DNA of 64,000 nucleotides from DATCLS01 sp036563805. Its GTDB lineage: Bacteria > Actinomycetota > Acidimicrobiia > Acidimicrobiales > VFJN01. Position numbers and translations under genes: made by a program. Position 1 is the stretch's first letter; every line of letters starts with the position of its first letter. The stretch covers positions 1-64,000 of the forward strand of contig DATCLS010000044.1 of NCBI GenBank assembly GCA_036563805.1. The letters are read 5' to 3'. Of this stretch, positions 15,913-26,159 are shown in pieces. The notes beneath the pieces are model-generated. The model saw only the letters and a list, made by a program, of their open reading frames with translations. It had not been told where the DNA came from and did not search any database.

Positions 15913-16623
15913 CTACTTGCGGCGCCGGCGGATGAAGAGGCTGAGCAGCCAGGCGGCGGTGGTGATGACGATGCCGATCGGGATCAGCCGCTTGGCCACC
16001 GGGGCGCCGCCCGCGGCCAGCAGGTCGACCGGCTCGGTGCCCGCCGGGGCCGTCGCCGTGGACCCGGACGACGAAGACGAGGACGATCCAGCCGCACCCC
16101 CGCCCCCGGACGCGGCGCCGGCGTCCGCACCCCCGCCGGCCTCGTCCTCACCGGCGCCGGCCGCAGCCTCCCCGGCCCCGTCGCCCTTCAGCTTCTCGGC
16201 CAGGCACCCGGCGAACTGGTCGAGCAGCTTGGCCGAGACGTCGGCCAGGACGCCCCGCCCGAACTGGGCCACCCGCCCGGTGATCTTCAGGTCGGTGACG
16301 ACCTGCACGGTCGTGGAGTCGCCGTCCGGCGTGAGCTGGGCGGTGATGGTGGCGCTGGCGTTGCCCTGGCCGCGGGTCTCGCGGCCCTCGGCCTCGAGCA
16401 CGGCCCGGTGGTTGGCGTCGTCGCGCTCCGCGAAGCGGGCCGCCCCCTTGTACTGGGCGGTGATCGGCCCGACCTTGACCTTGACCACGCCCTTGTACTC
16501 GTCGCCCTCGACCGACTGCAGCTCCGCCCCGGGCAGGCAGGGTGCGATCCGCTCGACGTCGGTCAACGCCTCCCACACGGTGGCCACGGGTGCGTCGACC
16601 TTGAAGTCGTTGGTCAGCTCCAT
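15913..16623 (-). CDS. coxG: CoxG-like SRPBCC protein with C-terminal membrane tail
   Basis: A 236-residue protein. Residues 1-150 form the CO-dehydrogenase-subunit-G SRPBCC domain (LTNDFKVDAPVATVWEALTD, CLPGAELQSVEGDEYKG). A long low-complexity linker (Ala/Gly/Glu, then a run of Ser) leads to a C-terminal membrane helix (IPIGIVITTAAWLLSLF) and a basic stop-transfer RRRRK. In the CO dehydrogenase system CoxG anchors the enzyme to the membrane; the tail anchor here fits that job. GAGAGG precedes the ATG. It follows coxE by 29 bases. Confidence 0.85.
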   Translation of the reverse strand: MELTNDFKVDAPVATVWEALTDVERIAPCLPGAELQSVEGDEYKGVVKVKVGPITAQYKGAARFAERDDANHRAVLEAEGRETRGQGNASATITAQLTPDGDSTTVQVVTDLKITGRVAQFGRGVLADVSAKLLDQFAGCLAEKLKGDGAGEAAAGAGEDEAGGGADAGAASGGGGAAGSSSSSSSGSTATAPAGTEPVDLLAAGGAPVAKRLIPIGIVITTAAWLLSLFIRRRRK

Positions 16624-16652
16624 CGCCTCTCACCTTCCGTGATGTCGATCCC

Positions 16653-17843
16653 TCATCGCCCCACGACCGCGGCCAGCGCCTCGAGCGAGGCGACCGAGTG
16701 CCCCTCGACGAACTCGTCCACGTGGGGCAGCGCGGCGGCCATCCCCCGGGCCAACGGAGCGTACGCCGGCGAGGCCTTGAGCGGGTTCACCCATACCACC
16801 CGGTGGGCGACCCGCCCCAACCGGGCCATCTCGGCGCCCAGCACCTCGGGGTCGCCCCGGTCCCAGCCGTCGGACAGGATCACGACGACCGCGCCCCGGG
16901 CCGCGCCCCGTACACCCCACTCGTCGTTGAACCGCCGCAGCCCGTCGCCCAACCGGGTGCCGCCCGACCAGTCGGCGACGGTGTCGGCGGCCCGGCGCAG
17001 CGCCTGGTCGGGGTCGTGGCTGGTGAGCGCGGGCGTGATCCGGGTCACCCGGGTGCCGAGGGCGAACGCCTCGACCCGGCCCCGGCGGCGGGCGGCCACC
17101 GCGGCGTGCGCCCACCGGACCAGCGCCCGCGAGTACGGCTCCATCGACCCGCTCACGTCGACCAGCACGACCAGCCGGCGGGGGCGCTCGCCCCGCCGGG
17201 TGGCGGCCGGGCGGAACAGCTCGCCGCCGTCACGTAGGGCCCGCCGCACCGACCGGCGGGGGTCGAGCCGTCCCCGACCGCGGGGGTCGGGCCGCCGCCG
17301 GCGGCTCTTGCGCAGCGCGGCCTGGACCCGCAACCCGGCCATCAGCCGGTGGGCCTCCTCGCGCTCCTCGGGGGTGCAGGCGGCCAGGTCCTTGTGGCGG
17401 AGCACCTCGGTCGGGCTCCACCGCAGCGCCATGTCGGTGCCCGCCGGGCCGCCGTCGTCGGCCCCCGGGTCGTCGGCCCCGTCGTCGGGGACGTCGAGCC
17501 CGACCTCGACGGTCTGGACCAGGCTGCCCTCGGCCTCGACGGGCCGGCCGCTGAAGTAGGCGGCGAACGCCCGGTCGTAGGCGGGCACGTCCTCGGGCCG
17601 CTGCACCAGCGTGGCCCGGCCCGCCCAGTAGACCCGCTCGGGGCGGTCGAGGCCGACGGCGGCCAGCGCCCGCCCGAACGTCACGGTGGCGCCCGTCGGC
17701 ACCGGCAGCCCGGCGGCGCGCACGGCCGCCACGAACCCGACGACGATCCCCTCGCCGCCGGGCGGGCGCCCGGCAGAACCCTCAGGCCCCACCCGCCCCG
17801 ACTGCTCGCCCCGCCCGGCCCGCACGGGTCCCTCAGGGTCCAC
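16653..17843 (-). CDS. coxE: CoxE-like von Willebrand factor A protein
   Basis: A 396-residue VWA-domain protein of the CoxE family. After a Gly/Pro-rich start comes the conserved VGFVAAVRAAGLPVPTGATV. A basic central region (RKSRRRRPDPRGRGRLDP) is followed by a VWA domain whose metal site is DVSGSM. A threonine in SGGTRLGDGL and the aspartate in LSDGWDRGDPE complete the MIDAS set. With the CoxD ATPase it is thought to mature or insert sulfur into the Mo-Cu type hydroxylase. The GTG start at 17843 overlaps the coxD stop by 11 bases; an upstream ATG at 17885 is possible but would add no conserved sequence. Confidence 0.85.
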   Translation of the reverse strand: MDPEGPVRAGRGEQSGRVGPEGSAGRPPGGEGIVVGFVAAVRAAGLPVPTGATVTFGRALAAVGLDRPERVYWAGRATLVQRPEDVPAYDRAFAAYFSGRPVEAEGSLVQTVEVGLDVPDDGADDPGADDGGPAGTDMALRWSPTEVLRHKDLAACTPEEREEAHRLMAGLRVQAALRKSRRRRPDPRGRGRLDPRRSVRRALRDGGELFRPAATRRGERPRRLVVLVDVSGSMEPYSRALVRWAHAAVAARRRGRVEAFALGTRVTRITPALTSHDPDQALRRAADTVADWSGGTRLGDGLRRFNDEWGVRGAARGAVVVILSDGWDRGDPEVLGAEMARLGRVAHRVVWVNPLKASPAYAPLARGMAAALPHVDEFVEGHSVASLEALAAVVGR

Positions 17844-18750
17844 CGGCGACCGTCTCGGCGTCGCGCAGCAGCGTGTCGAGCCCATGGTCGCGCACCCGCT
17901 GCTGGTCCTCGCGGTACTTGACCACCGAGCCCAGGGTGGCCCCGGCGCTCCGCTCGTCGAGCGCCGCTCGCCCCAGCAGCGTCAGCGCCCGGGCCCAGTC
18001 GATCGTCTCGGCCACCCCGGGCGGCTTGTACAGCCCCAGCGCCCGGATGCCGGCCACCGCGGCCGCCACCTGGCGGGCCAGGGCCTCGGGCACCTCCGGC
18101 GCCCGGACCCGCACGATCTCGACCTCGCGCTCGAAGGCGGGCTGCTCGACCCAGTGGTACAGGCAGCGGCGCTTGAGGGCGTCGTGCACGTCGCGGGTGC
18201 GGTTGGAGGTGAGCACCGTGACCGGCGGGACCTCGGCCCGCACCGTGCCCAGCTCGGGCACGGTCACGGCCCAGTCGGCCAGCACCTCGAGCAGGAACGC
18301 CTCGAACTCGTCGTCCGCCCGGTCGACCTCGTCGACGAGCAGCACCGGCGGGGCGTCGCCGGCCGCCCCCGACAGGGCCTGGAGCAGCGGCCGCCGGATG
18401 AGGAAGCGCTCGTCGTACAGCTCGCCCTCCAGCGCCTCGGCGGAGGCCGACCGGGCCCGGCCCGTCGCCTCGGCCGCCCGCAGGTGGACGAGCTGGCGGG
18501 CGTGGTCCCACTCGTAGAGCGCCTGGGCGGCGTCGATGCCCTCGTAGCACTGGAGGCGCACGAGGCGGCCGCCGGTCCAGCCGGCGAGCGCCCGCGCCAC
18601 CTCGGTCTTGCCGACGCCGGCGTCGCCCTCCAGGAAGAGCGGCCGCTGCAGCCGCAGCGCCAGGAAGACCGCCGTGGCCAAGCCCTCGTCGGCCAGGTAG
18701 TCCTGGCCGGCGAGCCCGGCCTTCACACCGTCGACATCGAGCGACGCCAC
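17833..18750 (-). CDS. coxD: CoxD/MoxR-family AAA+ ATPase
   Basis: A 305-residue MoxR-type AAA+ ATPase. Walker A is GDAGVGKT (about residues 40-47), Walker B is VLLVDEVDRA, and sensor 1 lies in TVLTSNRTRDVHDALKRR, which also carries the arginine finger pair. The LQCYEGIDAAQALYEWD segment is diagnostic for the CoxD group. It is a chaperone acting with CoxE in maturation of molybdenum hydroxylases. Several GTGs compete; 18750 has GAGGGG 7 bases upstream, while 18756 lies right next to it. A -10-like TACGCT is at 18764-18769, so it may have its own promoter after the coxSLM genes. Confidence 0.88.
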   Translation of the reverse strand: MASLDVDGVKAGLAGQDYLADEGLATAVFLALRLQRPLFLEGDAGVGKTEVARALAGWTGGRLVRLQCYEGIDAAQALYEWDHARQLVHLRAAEATGRARSASAEALEGELYDERFLIRRPLLQALSGAAGDAPPVLLVDEVDRADDEFEAFLLEVLADWAVTVPELGTVRAEVPPVTVLTSNRTRDVHDALKRRCLYHWVEQPAFEREVEIVRVRAPEVPEALARQVAAAVAGIRALGLYKPPGVAETIDWARALTLLGRAALDERSAGATLGSVVKYREDQQRVRDHGLDTLLRDAETVAGGP

Positions 18751-18763
18751 CTCCACGCCCCTC

Positions 18764-18769
18764 AGCGTA
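18764..18769 (-). promoter_or_regulatory. -10-like TACGCT box before coxD
   Basis: TACGCT on the minus strand ends 13 bases before GTG 18750. It would start an accessory-gene transcript (coxD-coxE-coxG and onward) separate from coxSLM. Confidence 0.35.
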
Positions 18770-18887
18770 TGGGGGACCGGCGCCCGGGCCCCAGCCCTGG
18801 CGGCCGGGCCATCACCGCAGGCCCACGCCGATGGCCGGTGACGAGGCGCCGGGCCGGGGCGCGAGGCCCCGACCCCGGCCCCGACGT

Positions 18888-19730
18888 TCAGGCCCCGGCG
18901 GCGGCCAGCGCCCGCCGCGTCAGCACCCGCGCCAGGTGGCGCCGGTACTCGGGCGAGGCGTTGAGGTCGTCGGGGGGCTCGGTGTCCTCGTCGGCCCGGG
19001 ACGCGGCCTCCTCGGCCCCGGCCCCCTGCCGAAGGGCGTCCTCCACCCCCTCGGCCCGGAGCGGCACCGGCCCCATGTTGACCAGGCCGACGCCGGGCCC
19101 GCTGCCCCCGTTGCCGAACGGCTCGAGGACGGCGGCCACGGCCACGATCGCCCAGTCCTGGGCCCGGCGGTTGAACTTCTCGAACGCCCACCCCGCGCCG
19201 TCGGTGGCCGGCACCCGGATCTCGGTGAGCAGCTCGTCGGGCGCCAGCGCCGTCTCCAGGAACCCGGTGAAGAAGTCGTCGGCGCTGATCTCCCGCTCGC
19301 CGTTCGGCCCCCGGGCCACCAGGGTGGCCCGCAGCGCCAGCAGCGCGGCGGGCAGGTCGGAAGCCGGGTCGCCGTGGGCGAGCGAGCCGCCGATCGTCCC
19401 CCGGTGGCGGACCTGGGGGTCGCCGATCTGCCCGGCGACCTCGGCCAGCAGCGGCACCCGCTCGCGCAGGAGATCGGAGTTGGCCACGTCGTGGTGTCGG
19501 GTCAGGGCGCCGATGCGCACGGTGTCGCCGGCGTCGTCCGACACGTACGCCAGGTCCCCGACCCGGCCGATGTCGATCAGCACGCCGGGCACGGCCAGCC
19601 GCAGCTTCATGAGCGGCAGGAGCGAGTGCCCGCCGGCCAGCAGCTTGGCGTCGTCGCCGTGCTCGGTGAGCAGGCTGACGGCCTCCTCGGCGGACGAGGC
19701 CCGCCGGTACTCGAACGGGGCCGGGATCAT
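18888..19730 (-). CDS. coxM: FAD subunit of a CoxLMS-type molybdenum hydroxylase
   Basis: A 280-residue CoxM/FAD-binding subunit. The FAD motifs are AGGHSLLPLMKLR (about residues 32-44) and TIGGSLAHGDPASDLPA (about 110-126), both typical of this family. It passes electrons from the [2Fe-2S] subunit to a quinone or other acceptor. Its ATG overlaps the coxL stop (ATGA, 19727-19730), so the two are made together. Gene order S-L-M differs from the M-S-L order of carboxydotrophs but is common for form II clusters. Confidence 0.92.
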   Translation of the reverse strand: MIPAPFEYRRASSAEEAVSLLTEHGDDAKLLAGGHSLLPLMKLRLAVPGVLIDIGRVGDLAYVSDDAGDTVRIGALTRHHDVANSDLLRERVPLLAEVAGQIGDPQVRHRGTIGGSLAHGDPASDLPAALLALRATLVARGPNGEREISADDFFTGFLETALAPDELLTEIRVPATDGAGWAFEKFNRRAQDWAIVAVAAVLEPFGNGGSGPGVGLVNMGPVPLRAEGVEDALRQGAGAEEAASRADEDTEPPDDLNASPEYRRHLARVLTRRALAAAGA

Positions 19731-22137
19731 CGCGCTGCCTCCTGGGCTCCCTGGGCCTGCCCCGCGCCGCCGGCGGCGCCGGCCTCGCGGGCCGATCGGA
19801 TGGCCGCCCACACCCTCTCGGGCGTGGCCGGCATGGGGACGTCGGTGATGCCGAGCGGTGCCAGGGCGTCGACGATGGCGTTGATGACGGTCGGCGTGGC
19901 CGCGATCGTCCCCGCCTCGCCGATGCCCTTGACGCCCAGCGGGTTGGTGGGGCTCGGCGTCACCGTGTGGTCGAGCCGGAAGCTCGGGACCTCGGCAGCC
20001 GACGGCACGCAGTAGTCGACGAGCGTCGGGTTGCGGAGGGTGCCGTCGGCGTCGTAGGCGGCCTCCTCCCACAGCGCCTGGGCGGCGCCCTGGACGATGC
20101 CGCCGTGCAGCTGGCCCTCCACGATCATCGGGTTGATCTGCACCCCGCAGTCGTCGACCGCGGCGTAGTCGAGCAGCTCGACCCGGCCGGTCTCCTCGTC
20201 GACCTCGACGACCGCCGCGTGGGTCCCGAACGGGAACGTGAAGTTGGGCGGGTCGTAGGTCACCTCGCCGACCAGGTTGGGCGCCATGCCGTCGGGCAGG
20301 TCGTGGGCGCTGAACGCCTCGAACGCCACGGCCTGGAGCGTCAGGGACTTCGACGGCGTGCCCCGGACCCGCAGCTCGCCCTCGACCAGCTCGAGGTCCT
20401 CCTCGGCGCACTCCAGCTGGTGGGCGGCGATGCGCTTGGCCTTGGCGATCACCTCGTCGGTGGCCAGGGCCACGGCCACGCCCCCGACCGGCAGCGACCG
20501 GCTGCCGTAGGTGTCCATGCCCATGGGGACCACCGCCGTGTCGGAGTGCAGCACCTCGACCTGGTCGGGGTCGATGCCGAGCTTGTCGGCCACGATCTGG
20601 GCCCACGACGTCTCGTGGCCCTGGCCGTGGGGGGTGGCGCCGCTGGCCACCTGGACCACCCCCGTGGGCAGCACCCGCACGGTGGCGGCCTCCCAGCCGC
20701 CGGCCGCGTACTTGAGCGAGGCGAGCACCCGGCTGGGGGCCAGGCCGCACATCTCGACGTAGGTGGCGACGCCGATGCCGAGGTGGCGGGTGTCGCCGGC
20801 GGCCCGGCGCCGGGCCTGCTCCCCGCGCACCCGGTCGTGGCCGATCAGCTCGAGCGCCCGGTCGAGGGTGGGCTCGTAGTTGCCGGAGTCGTAGGTGAGC
20901 CCGCCGCTGGACGAGTACGGGAACCGGTCGGGCGGGATGTAGTTGCGCCGGCGGATCTCGGCCGGATCGAGGCCCATCCGGCGGGCCAGGCTGTCGACCG
21001 CCCGCTCCAGCGCGTAGGTGGCCTCGGGCCGCCCCGCGCCCCGGTAGGCGTCGGTGGGCGTCCGGTTGGTGAACACGCCCGTGCACTCGAAGTGGTAGGC
21101 GGGCACGTCGTAGACGCCGTGGTAGAGGAACGCCCCCAGGATCGGGATGCCCGGCGTGACCAGCTGCAGGTAGGCGCCCATGTCGGACAGCAGCCGGGCC
21201 CGCACGGCCGTGATGTGGCCCTCGGCGTCGGCGGCCAGCTCGATGTCCTGGACGAGGCCGCGGCCGTGGATCGTGCCGACGCCCGCCTCGCTGCGGGTCT
21301 CGGTCCACCGCACGGGCACGCCGAGCCGGGTCGCCAGCGCCAGGGCCAGGAACTCCTCGGCGTAGGTGTCGAGCTTGGAGCCGAACCCGCCGCCCACCGC
21401 CGGGGCGATCACCCGCAGCTTGTGCTCGGGCACCCCGCAGGTGACCGCCAGCATCACCTTGAGGATGTGGGGGATCTGGGTGGACGAGTACACCGTTACC
21501 TCGCCGCCGTGGGCGGCGGGGACGGCGGCCACGCCCCGGGGCTCCATCGCCACCGGGATGAGCCGCTGGTGGCGGTAGCGCTCCCGCACCGTGTGGGCGG
21601 CCTCGGCGAACGCCCGCTCGACCGCGTCGGGGTCGGGCGACAGCGTCCAGGTGTACGAGCGGTTGGTGCCAAGGTCCTCGTGGATGACGACCCGGTCCTC
21701 GGCCGCGTCCTCGATGTCGACCACCGGCTCCAGCGGGTCGTAGTCGACGACCACGGCGTCGACCGCGTCGGCCGCCGTGTAGCGGTCCTCGGCCACCACG
21801 ACGGCGACGATGTCGCCCATGTAGCAGGCCTTGTCGACCGCCACCGGCCAGTGGTCGGGCGACTTCATGTCGTCGGTGACCGGCCAGGCGCACGGCATGG
21901 CGTTGGCCCAGGCGCCCTGGTCGCCGAGGTCGGCGCCGGTGAACACGTGGCGCACGCCCGGCATGGCCAGCGCGGCGCTGGCGTCGACACTGCCGATGCG
22001 GGCATGGGCGAAGGGGCTGCGGACCATGCCCATCCACAGCGCCCCAGGGATGGCCAGATCGTCGATGTAGCGGGCCTCGCCGGTGACGAGCCGGCGGTCC
22101 TCCTTGCGGGGGAGGCGGTCCCCGATCACGCCCGCCG

Positions 22138-22141
<4 letters not shown>
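19727..22141 (-). CDS. coxL: Form II CoxL-type molybdopterin hydroxylase large subunit
   Basis: The 804-residue catalytic subunit of the xanthine-dehydrogenase family (aldehyde-oxidase fold, molybdopterin-cytosine-dinucleotide Mo site). Conserved pieces include PRKEDRRLVTGEARYIDDL, VGGGFGSKLDTYAEE, and GIGEAGTIAATPTVINAI with the catalytic Glu near the C terminus. The active-site loop reads AYRGAGRPEA, the form II signature, not AYRCSFR of true CO dehydrogenase. It therefore lacks the Cys that holds copper in CO oxidisers and more likely hydroxylates an N-heterocycle, aldehyde or other carbon compound. The GTG start overlaps the coxS stop by GTGA. Confidence 0.92.
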
Positions 22142-22620
<479 letters not shown>

Positions 22621-22688
22621 GGCGACCCCCTCCTGCTCGTAGCGCGGACAGGCACATCCTGCGCCCTCGGGACGGAGAGTGCCAGGGG

Positions 22689-24089
22689 TCACACCCACTT
22701 GCCCGGGTTCAGGATCCCCTGGGGGTCGAGCGCGGCCTTGACCCGGCGGGTCAGGTCGAGGACGTCGGGGCCGAGCTGGGCGCCGAGGTGGCGGGCCTTG
22801 AGCGTGCCGACGCCGTGCTCGCCGGTGATCGTCCCGCCGAGCTCGAGCGCGGCGTCCATGATGGCGTCGAACGCAGCCTCGGCCCGCCGGGTGGCGTCCG
22901 GGTCGGCGGCGTCGAACGTGACCAGCGGGTGGAAGTTGCCGTCGCCGGCGTGGCCGATCACGGGGACGAGCGTGGCGTGGCGCTCGGCCACCGCCTCGAC
23001 GGCGGTGACCAGGTCGGGGATGCGGGGGATCGGCACGCCCACGTCCTCGATCAGCACCGTGCCCAGTCGCTCGACGCAGGGGATGGCCATGCGGCGGGCG
23101 CCCATGAGCAGCTCGCCCTCGTCGGGGTCGTCGGTGACGGCCACGTAGTCGGCGCCGGCCCGCTCGCACGCCGCGCGAATACGGCCCGGCTCGTCGGCCC
23201 CGGCGCCGCCGTCGCTCTGCCCCAGCAGCAGCGCCCCGATGCCCGGGTCGAGGCCCATGGGCTTGACCTGCTCGACGGCGGCGACCGCCGCCCGGTCCAT
23301 CAGCTCGAGCGCGGCCGGGCGCAGGTCCTGCATGACCTCCACGACCGCCCGACCGGCGGCGGCCACGTCGGCGAACGTGGCCACGACGGTGGCGGCCGGC
23401 CGGGGCCGCGGACGCAGCCGCAGCGTGGCCTCGGTGATGACGCCGAGCGTGCCCTCCGACCCGACGAACAGGCGCTTGAGGTCGTAGCCGGCCACGTCCT
23501 TGACGGTGCGGCCGCCCAGGCGCACGGCCCGCCCGTCGGCCAGCACGACCTCGAGGCCGAGGACGTAGTCGGTGGTCACGCCGTACTTCACGCAGCACAG
23601 ACCGCCGGCGTTGGTGGCCAGGTTGCCGCCGATCGAGCAGATCTCGAAGCTGGACGGGTCGGGTGGGTACCACAGGCCGTGCTCGCGGGCGGCGGCCTTG
23701 ACCTCCGCGTTGAGCAGGCCGGGCTGGACGGTGGCGGTCATGGCCACCGGGTCGACCGTGATGGCCCGCATCCGCTCGGTGGACAGCACGAGGCAGCCGT
23801 CGACGGCCGCCGCGCCCCCCGACAGGCCCGTGCCCGCGCCCCGGGGCACGACCGGTACGGCGAAGCGGGACGCCACCCGCAGCGTGGCCTGCACGTCGGC
23901 CGTGCTCCGGGCCCGGACCAGGGCGAGCGGCACGCCGGGCCGGACCGTCTTGGCCCGGTCGCGGCGATAGCCGTCGACGATGTCGGGATCGGTGACGAGC
24001 CCGCCCCCGGCGCCGGGGTCTCCCCCTTGGTCGCCATCGTCGCCCAGCTCGTCGGCCAGGGCCCGGATCACCTCGTCGCGCACCACCAC
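22689..24089 (-). CDS. FAD-linked oxidase, GlcD/D-lactate dehydrogenase type
   Basis: A 466-residue flavoprotein of the GlcD family. The FAD-binding PP loop is VPRGAGTGLSGGA, followed by the SIGGNLATNAGGLCCVKYG segment and DLKRLFVGSEGTLGVITEAT. The C-terminal half has IGHAGDGNFHPL (substrate and metal His) and TGEHGVGTLK, ending DPQGILNPGKW as in glycolate oxidase GlcD and D-lactate dehydrogenases. It probably oxidises a 2-hydroxyacid; the exact substrate is unknown. The GTG start is the first of three consecutive GTGs. It is divergent from the SDR gene at 24145 and may lead into coxSLM. Confidence 0.88.
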   Translation of the reverse strand: MVVRDEVIRALADELGDDGDQGGDPGAGGGLVTDPDIVDGYRRDRAKTVRPGVPLALVRARSTADVQATLRVASRFAVPVVPRGAGTGLSGGAAAVDGCLVLSTERMRAITVDPVAMTATVQPGLLNAEVKAAAREHGLWYPPDPSSFEICSIGGNLATNAGGLCCVKYGVTTDYVLGLEVVLADGRAVRLGGRTVKDVAGYDLKRLFVGSEGTLGVITEATLRLRPRPRPAATVVATFADVAAAGRAVVEVMQDLRPAALELMDRAAVAAVEQVKPMGLDPGIGALLLGQSDGGAGADEPGRIRAACERAGADYVAVTDDPDEGELLMGARRMAIPCVERLGTVLIEDVGVPIPRIPDLVTAVEAVAERHATLVPVIGHAGDGNFHPLVTFDAADPDATRRAEAAFDAIMDAALELGGTITGEHGVGTLKARHLGAQLGPDVLDLTRRVKAALDPQGILNPGKWV

Positions 24090-24130
24090 GACCCCATCCT
24101 GCCCGGCGACCCGGCGATGCGGGCCGGCGG

Positions 24131-24136
24131 TAGGGT
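24131..24136 (+). promoter_or_regulatory. -10-like TAGGGT box before the SDR gene
   Basis: TAGGGT ends 8 bases before ATG 24145 and no strong ribosome binding site follows, so a leaderless transcript is likely. Confidence 0.45.
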
Positions 24137-24144
24137 CCGGGGCG

Positions 24145-24984
24145 ATGGGTCTCGAGGTCGCGGGGAGCAGGGTTCTCGTCACCGGGGCGTCGTCGGGCAT
24201 CGGGGCGGCGACGGCCGTCCTCCTGGCCGAGCGGGGCGCCACCGTGGGCCTGGTCGCCCGCCGGGCCGACCGGCTCGACGCCGTGCTGGAGCGCTGCCGG
24301 GCCCACGCCCCGGCGTCCCGGCGCTGGGCGGTCGACCTGGCCGACCTCGACGCCGTAACCCGGCTGGCCGACGAGGCCTGGGACGCGTTCGGCGGCCTCG
24401 ACGTGCTGGTCAACAACGCCGGCATCCCCAAGCGGCGCCCGGCGCCCCGGCTGACGATCGCCGAGGTGTCCGAGACGCTGCACACCAACCTGCTGTCCCC
24501 GGTGCAGCTCACGCTCGCCCTGCTCGACCGGTTCCTGGCCGCCCGGCGGGGCGTGATCGTCAACGTGGGCAGCCTGGCCGGCCGGGTCGGGGTCCCCACC
24601 GAGGCCGCCTACTGCGCCTCGAAGTTCGGGCTGTCGGGGTGGAGCGAGGCGCTGGCCATCGACCTGGCCGGGACCGGGGTCGAGGTCCGGCTCGTCGTCC
24701 CCGGCGCCATCGCCACCGAGATCTGGGACCAGCCGGGCAACGACCCGCCGGTCTACGTCGGCCCGCTGGAGCCGCCTGAGACCGTGGCCGAGGCGATCGC
24801 GGCCGCCATCGAGGGCGACGAGTTCGAGACCTACGTCCCCGACCTCAAGGCGATCGTCGAGCTCAAGACGTCGGACCCCGACGCCTACCTGGAGGGGGCC
24901 GCCGCATTCCGCGAGCAGCCCGACCACGCCCACCTGGCCGAGGACCTGGCCGAGCTCGACGCCGCCCGCACCGACCGGCCGTGA
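24145..24984 (+). CDS. Short-chain dehydrogenase/reductase
   Basis: A 279-residue classical SDR. The cofactor motif is TGASSGIG (about residues 13-20), with VARRADRLD after beta-2 suggesting NADP(H). NNAG, a serine in NVGSLAG and the YCASK catalytic Tyr-Lys pair are all present. The C-terminal ~60 residues extend beyond the core fold. Substrate unknown. It overlaps the next gene, a zinc alcohol dehydrogenase, by GTGA, so the two act together in one oxidation pathway. Confidence 0.9.
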   Translation: MGLEVAGSRVLVTGASSGIGAATAVLLAERGATVGLVARRADRLDAVLERCRAHAPASRRWAVDLADLDAVTRLADEAWDAFGGLDVLVNNAGIPKRRPAPRLTIAEVSETLHTNLLSPVQLTLALLDRFLAARRGVIVNVGSLAGRVGVPTEAAYCASKFGLSGWSEALAIDLAGTGVEVRLVVPGAIATEIWDQPGNDPPVYVGPLEPPETVAEAIAAAIEGDEFETYVPDLKAIVELKTSDPDAYLEGAAAFREQPDHAHLAEDLAELDAARTDRP

Positions 24985-26150
24985 GGGCGCTGGTCTTCGG
25001 GGCGCCGATGGTCCTGCAGGACCTGCCCGACCCGGTGCTCCGGGGGCCGGACTGGGCGGTGCTCCGCACCCGGCTGTGCGGCATCTGCGGCTCCGACACC
25101 AAGCAGGTGCGGATGGAGGGCGACGCCGACAACCCGATGACCGCCTTCATCTCGTTCCCCCAGGTGCTGGGCCACGAGGTGGTGGCCACGGTCGAGGAGG
25201 CGGGGCCGGGGGTGGTCGACGCCGGGATCCACCCCGGCCAGCGGGTGGTGCTCAACCCCTGGCTGTCGTGCGGCCCCCGGGGCGTCGCCCCGCCCTGCCC
25301 CGCCTGCCGGGCCGGCGACTACAGCCTCTGCTGGTCGTTCCTCGACGGCGGGCTGGCCCCCGGCCTGCACAGCGGCAACTCGGCCGACGCCACCGGCGGG
25401 TTCGCCGAGCTGCTCCCCGCCCACCGCGACATGCTCGTCCCGGTCCCCGACGACGTGCCCGACGAGGTGGCGGTGCTGGCCGACCCGTTCTCGGTGGCGC
25501 TCCACGCCGTGACCCGCACGCCGCCGCCCGCCGGCGGCCGCGCCGTGGTCTACGGCGCCGGGGCCCTCGGCACGTGCGCTCTGGCCGTGCTCGGCGCCCT
25601 CCACCCCACGGTCGAGGTGGCGGCCGTCGCCCGCTGGCCCGCCCAAGCGGCGCTGGCCGCCCGCCTCGGGGCCCGGGTGTTCGCCCCCGAGCCGCGGGCC
25701 GCGCTGGTCGAGGAGCTGGCCGCCTGGTCGGGCGGGGTGGTGCGCCGGCCCTGGGAGGGCCTGCCGGTCGTCCACCCGGGCGCGATCGACGTCGTGTACG
25801 ACACGGTGGGCGACGCGGCCACCGTCGAGGTGGGCGTGCGCGTGCTGGCCAGCCGGGGCAGCCTCGTGCAGCTGGGCGTGGGCACGGTCGAGCGGTGCGA
25901 GTGGACGCCCTGGTACTTCAAGGAGCTGCGCCTGGTCGGCTCCAACGCCTTCGGGCTCGAGACCGTCGACGGTGAGACCCGCCACGCCATGGTCCACTAC
26001 CTCGACCTCGTGCGCGCCGGCCGGCTCGACCTCGACGGGCTGCTGACCCACACGTTCCCCCTCGCCCGCTGGGAGGAGGCGTTCGCCGCCCTCGCCGACC
26101 AGGGCCGCTCGGGCGCCATCAAGGTGGCGCTCGACCCTCGCGAGTCCTGA
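24981..26150 (+). CDS. Zinc-type alcohol dehydrogenase (MDR)
   Basis: A 389-residue medium-chain dehydrogenase. The catalytic zinc ligands lie in CGICGSDTK and GHEVV; a structural-zinc Cys cluster is in the CPACRAGDYSLC loop, with one extra Cys in LSCGPRG. The cofactor loop VYGAGALGTCAL is a slight variant of the usual GxGxxG. The length is normal for the family. The GTG start overlaps the SDR stop (24981-24984). Substrate unknown; with the SDR it may process a hydroxylated product of the nearby hydroxylase, which is inference from position only. Confidence 0.88.
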   Translation: MRALVFGAPMVLQDLPDPVLRGPDWAVLRTRLCGICGSDTKQVRMEGDADNPMTAFISFPQVLGHEVVATVEEAGPGVVDAGIHPGQRVVLNPWLSCGPRGVAPPCPACRAGDYSLCWSFLDGGLAPGLHSGNSADATGGFAELLPAHRDMLVPVPDDVPDEVAVLADPFSVALHAVTRTPPPAGGRAVVYGAGALGTCALAVLGALHPTVEVAAVARWPAQAALAARLGARVFAPEPRAALVEELAAWSGGVVRRPWEGLPVVHPGAIDVVYDTVGDAATVEVGVRVLASRGSLVQLGVGTVERCEWTPWYFKELRLVGSNAFGLETVDGETRHAMVHYLDLVRAGRLDLDGLLTHTFPLARWEEAFAALADQGRSGAIKVALDPRES

Positions 26151-26159
26151 CCGCGCCGC

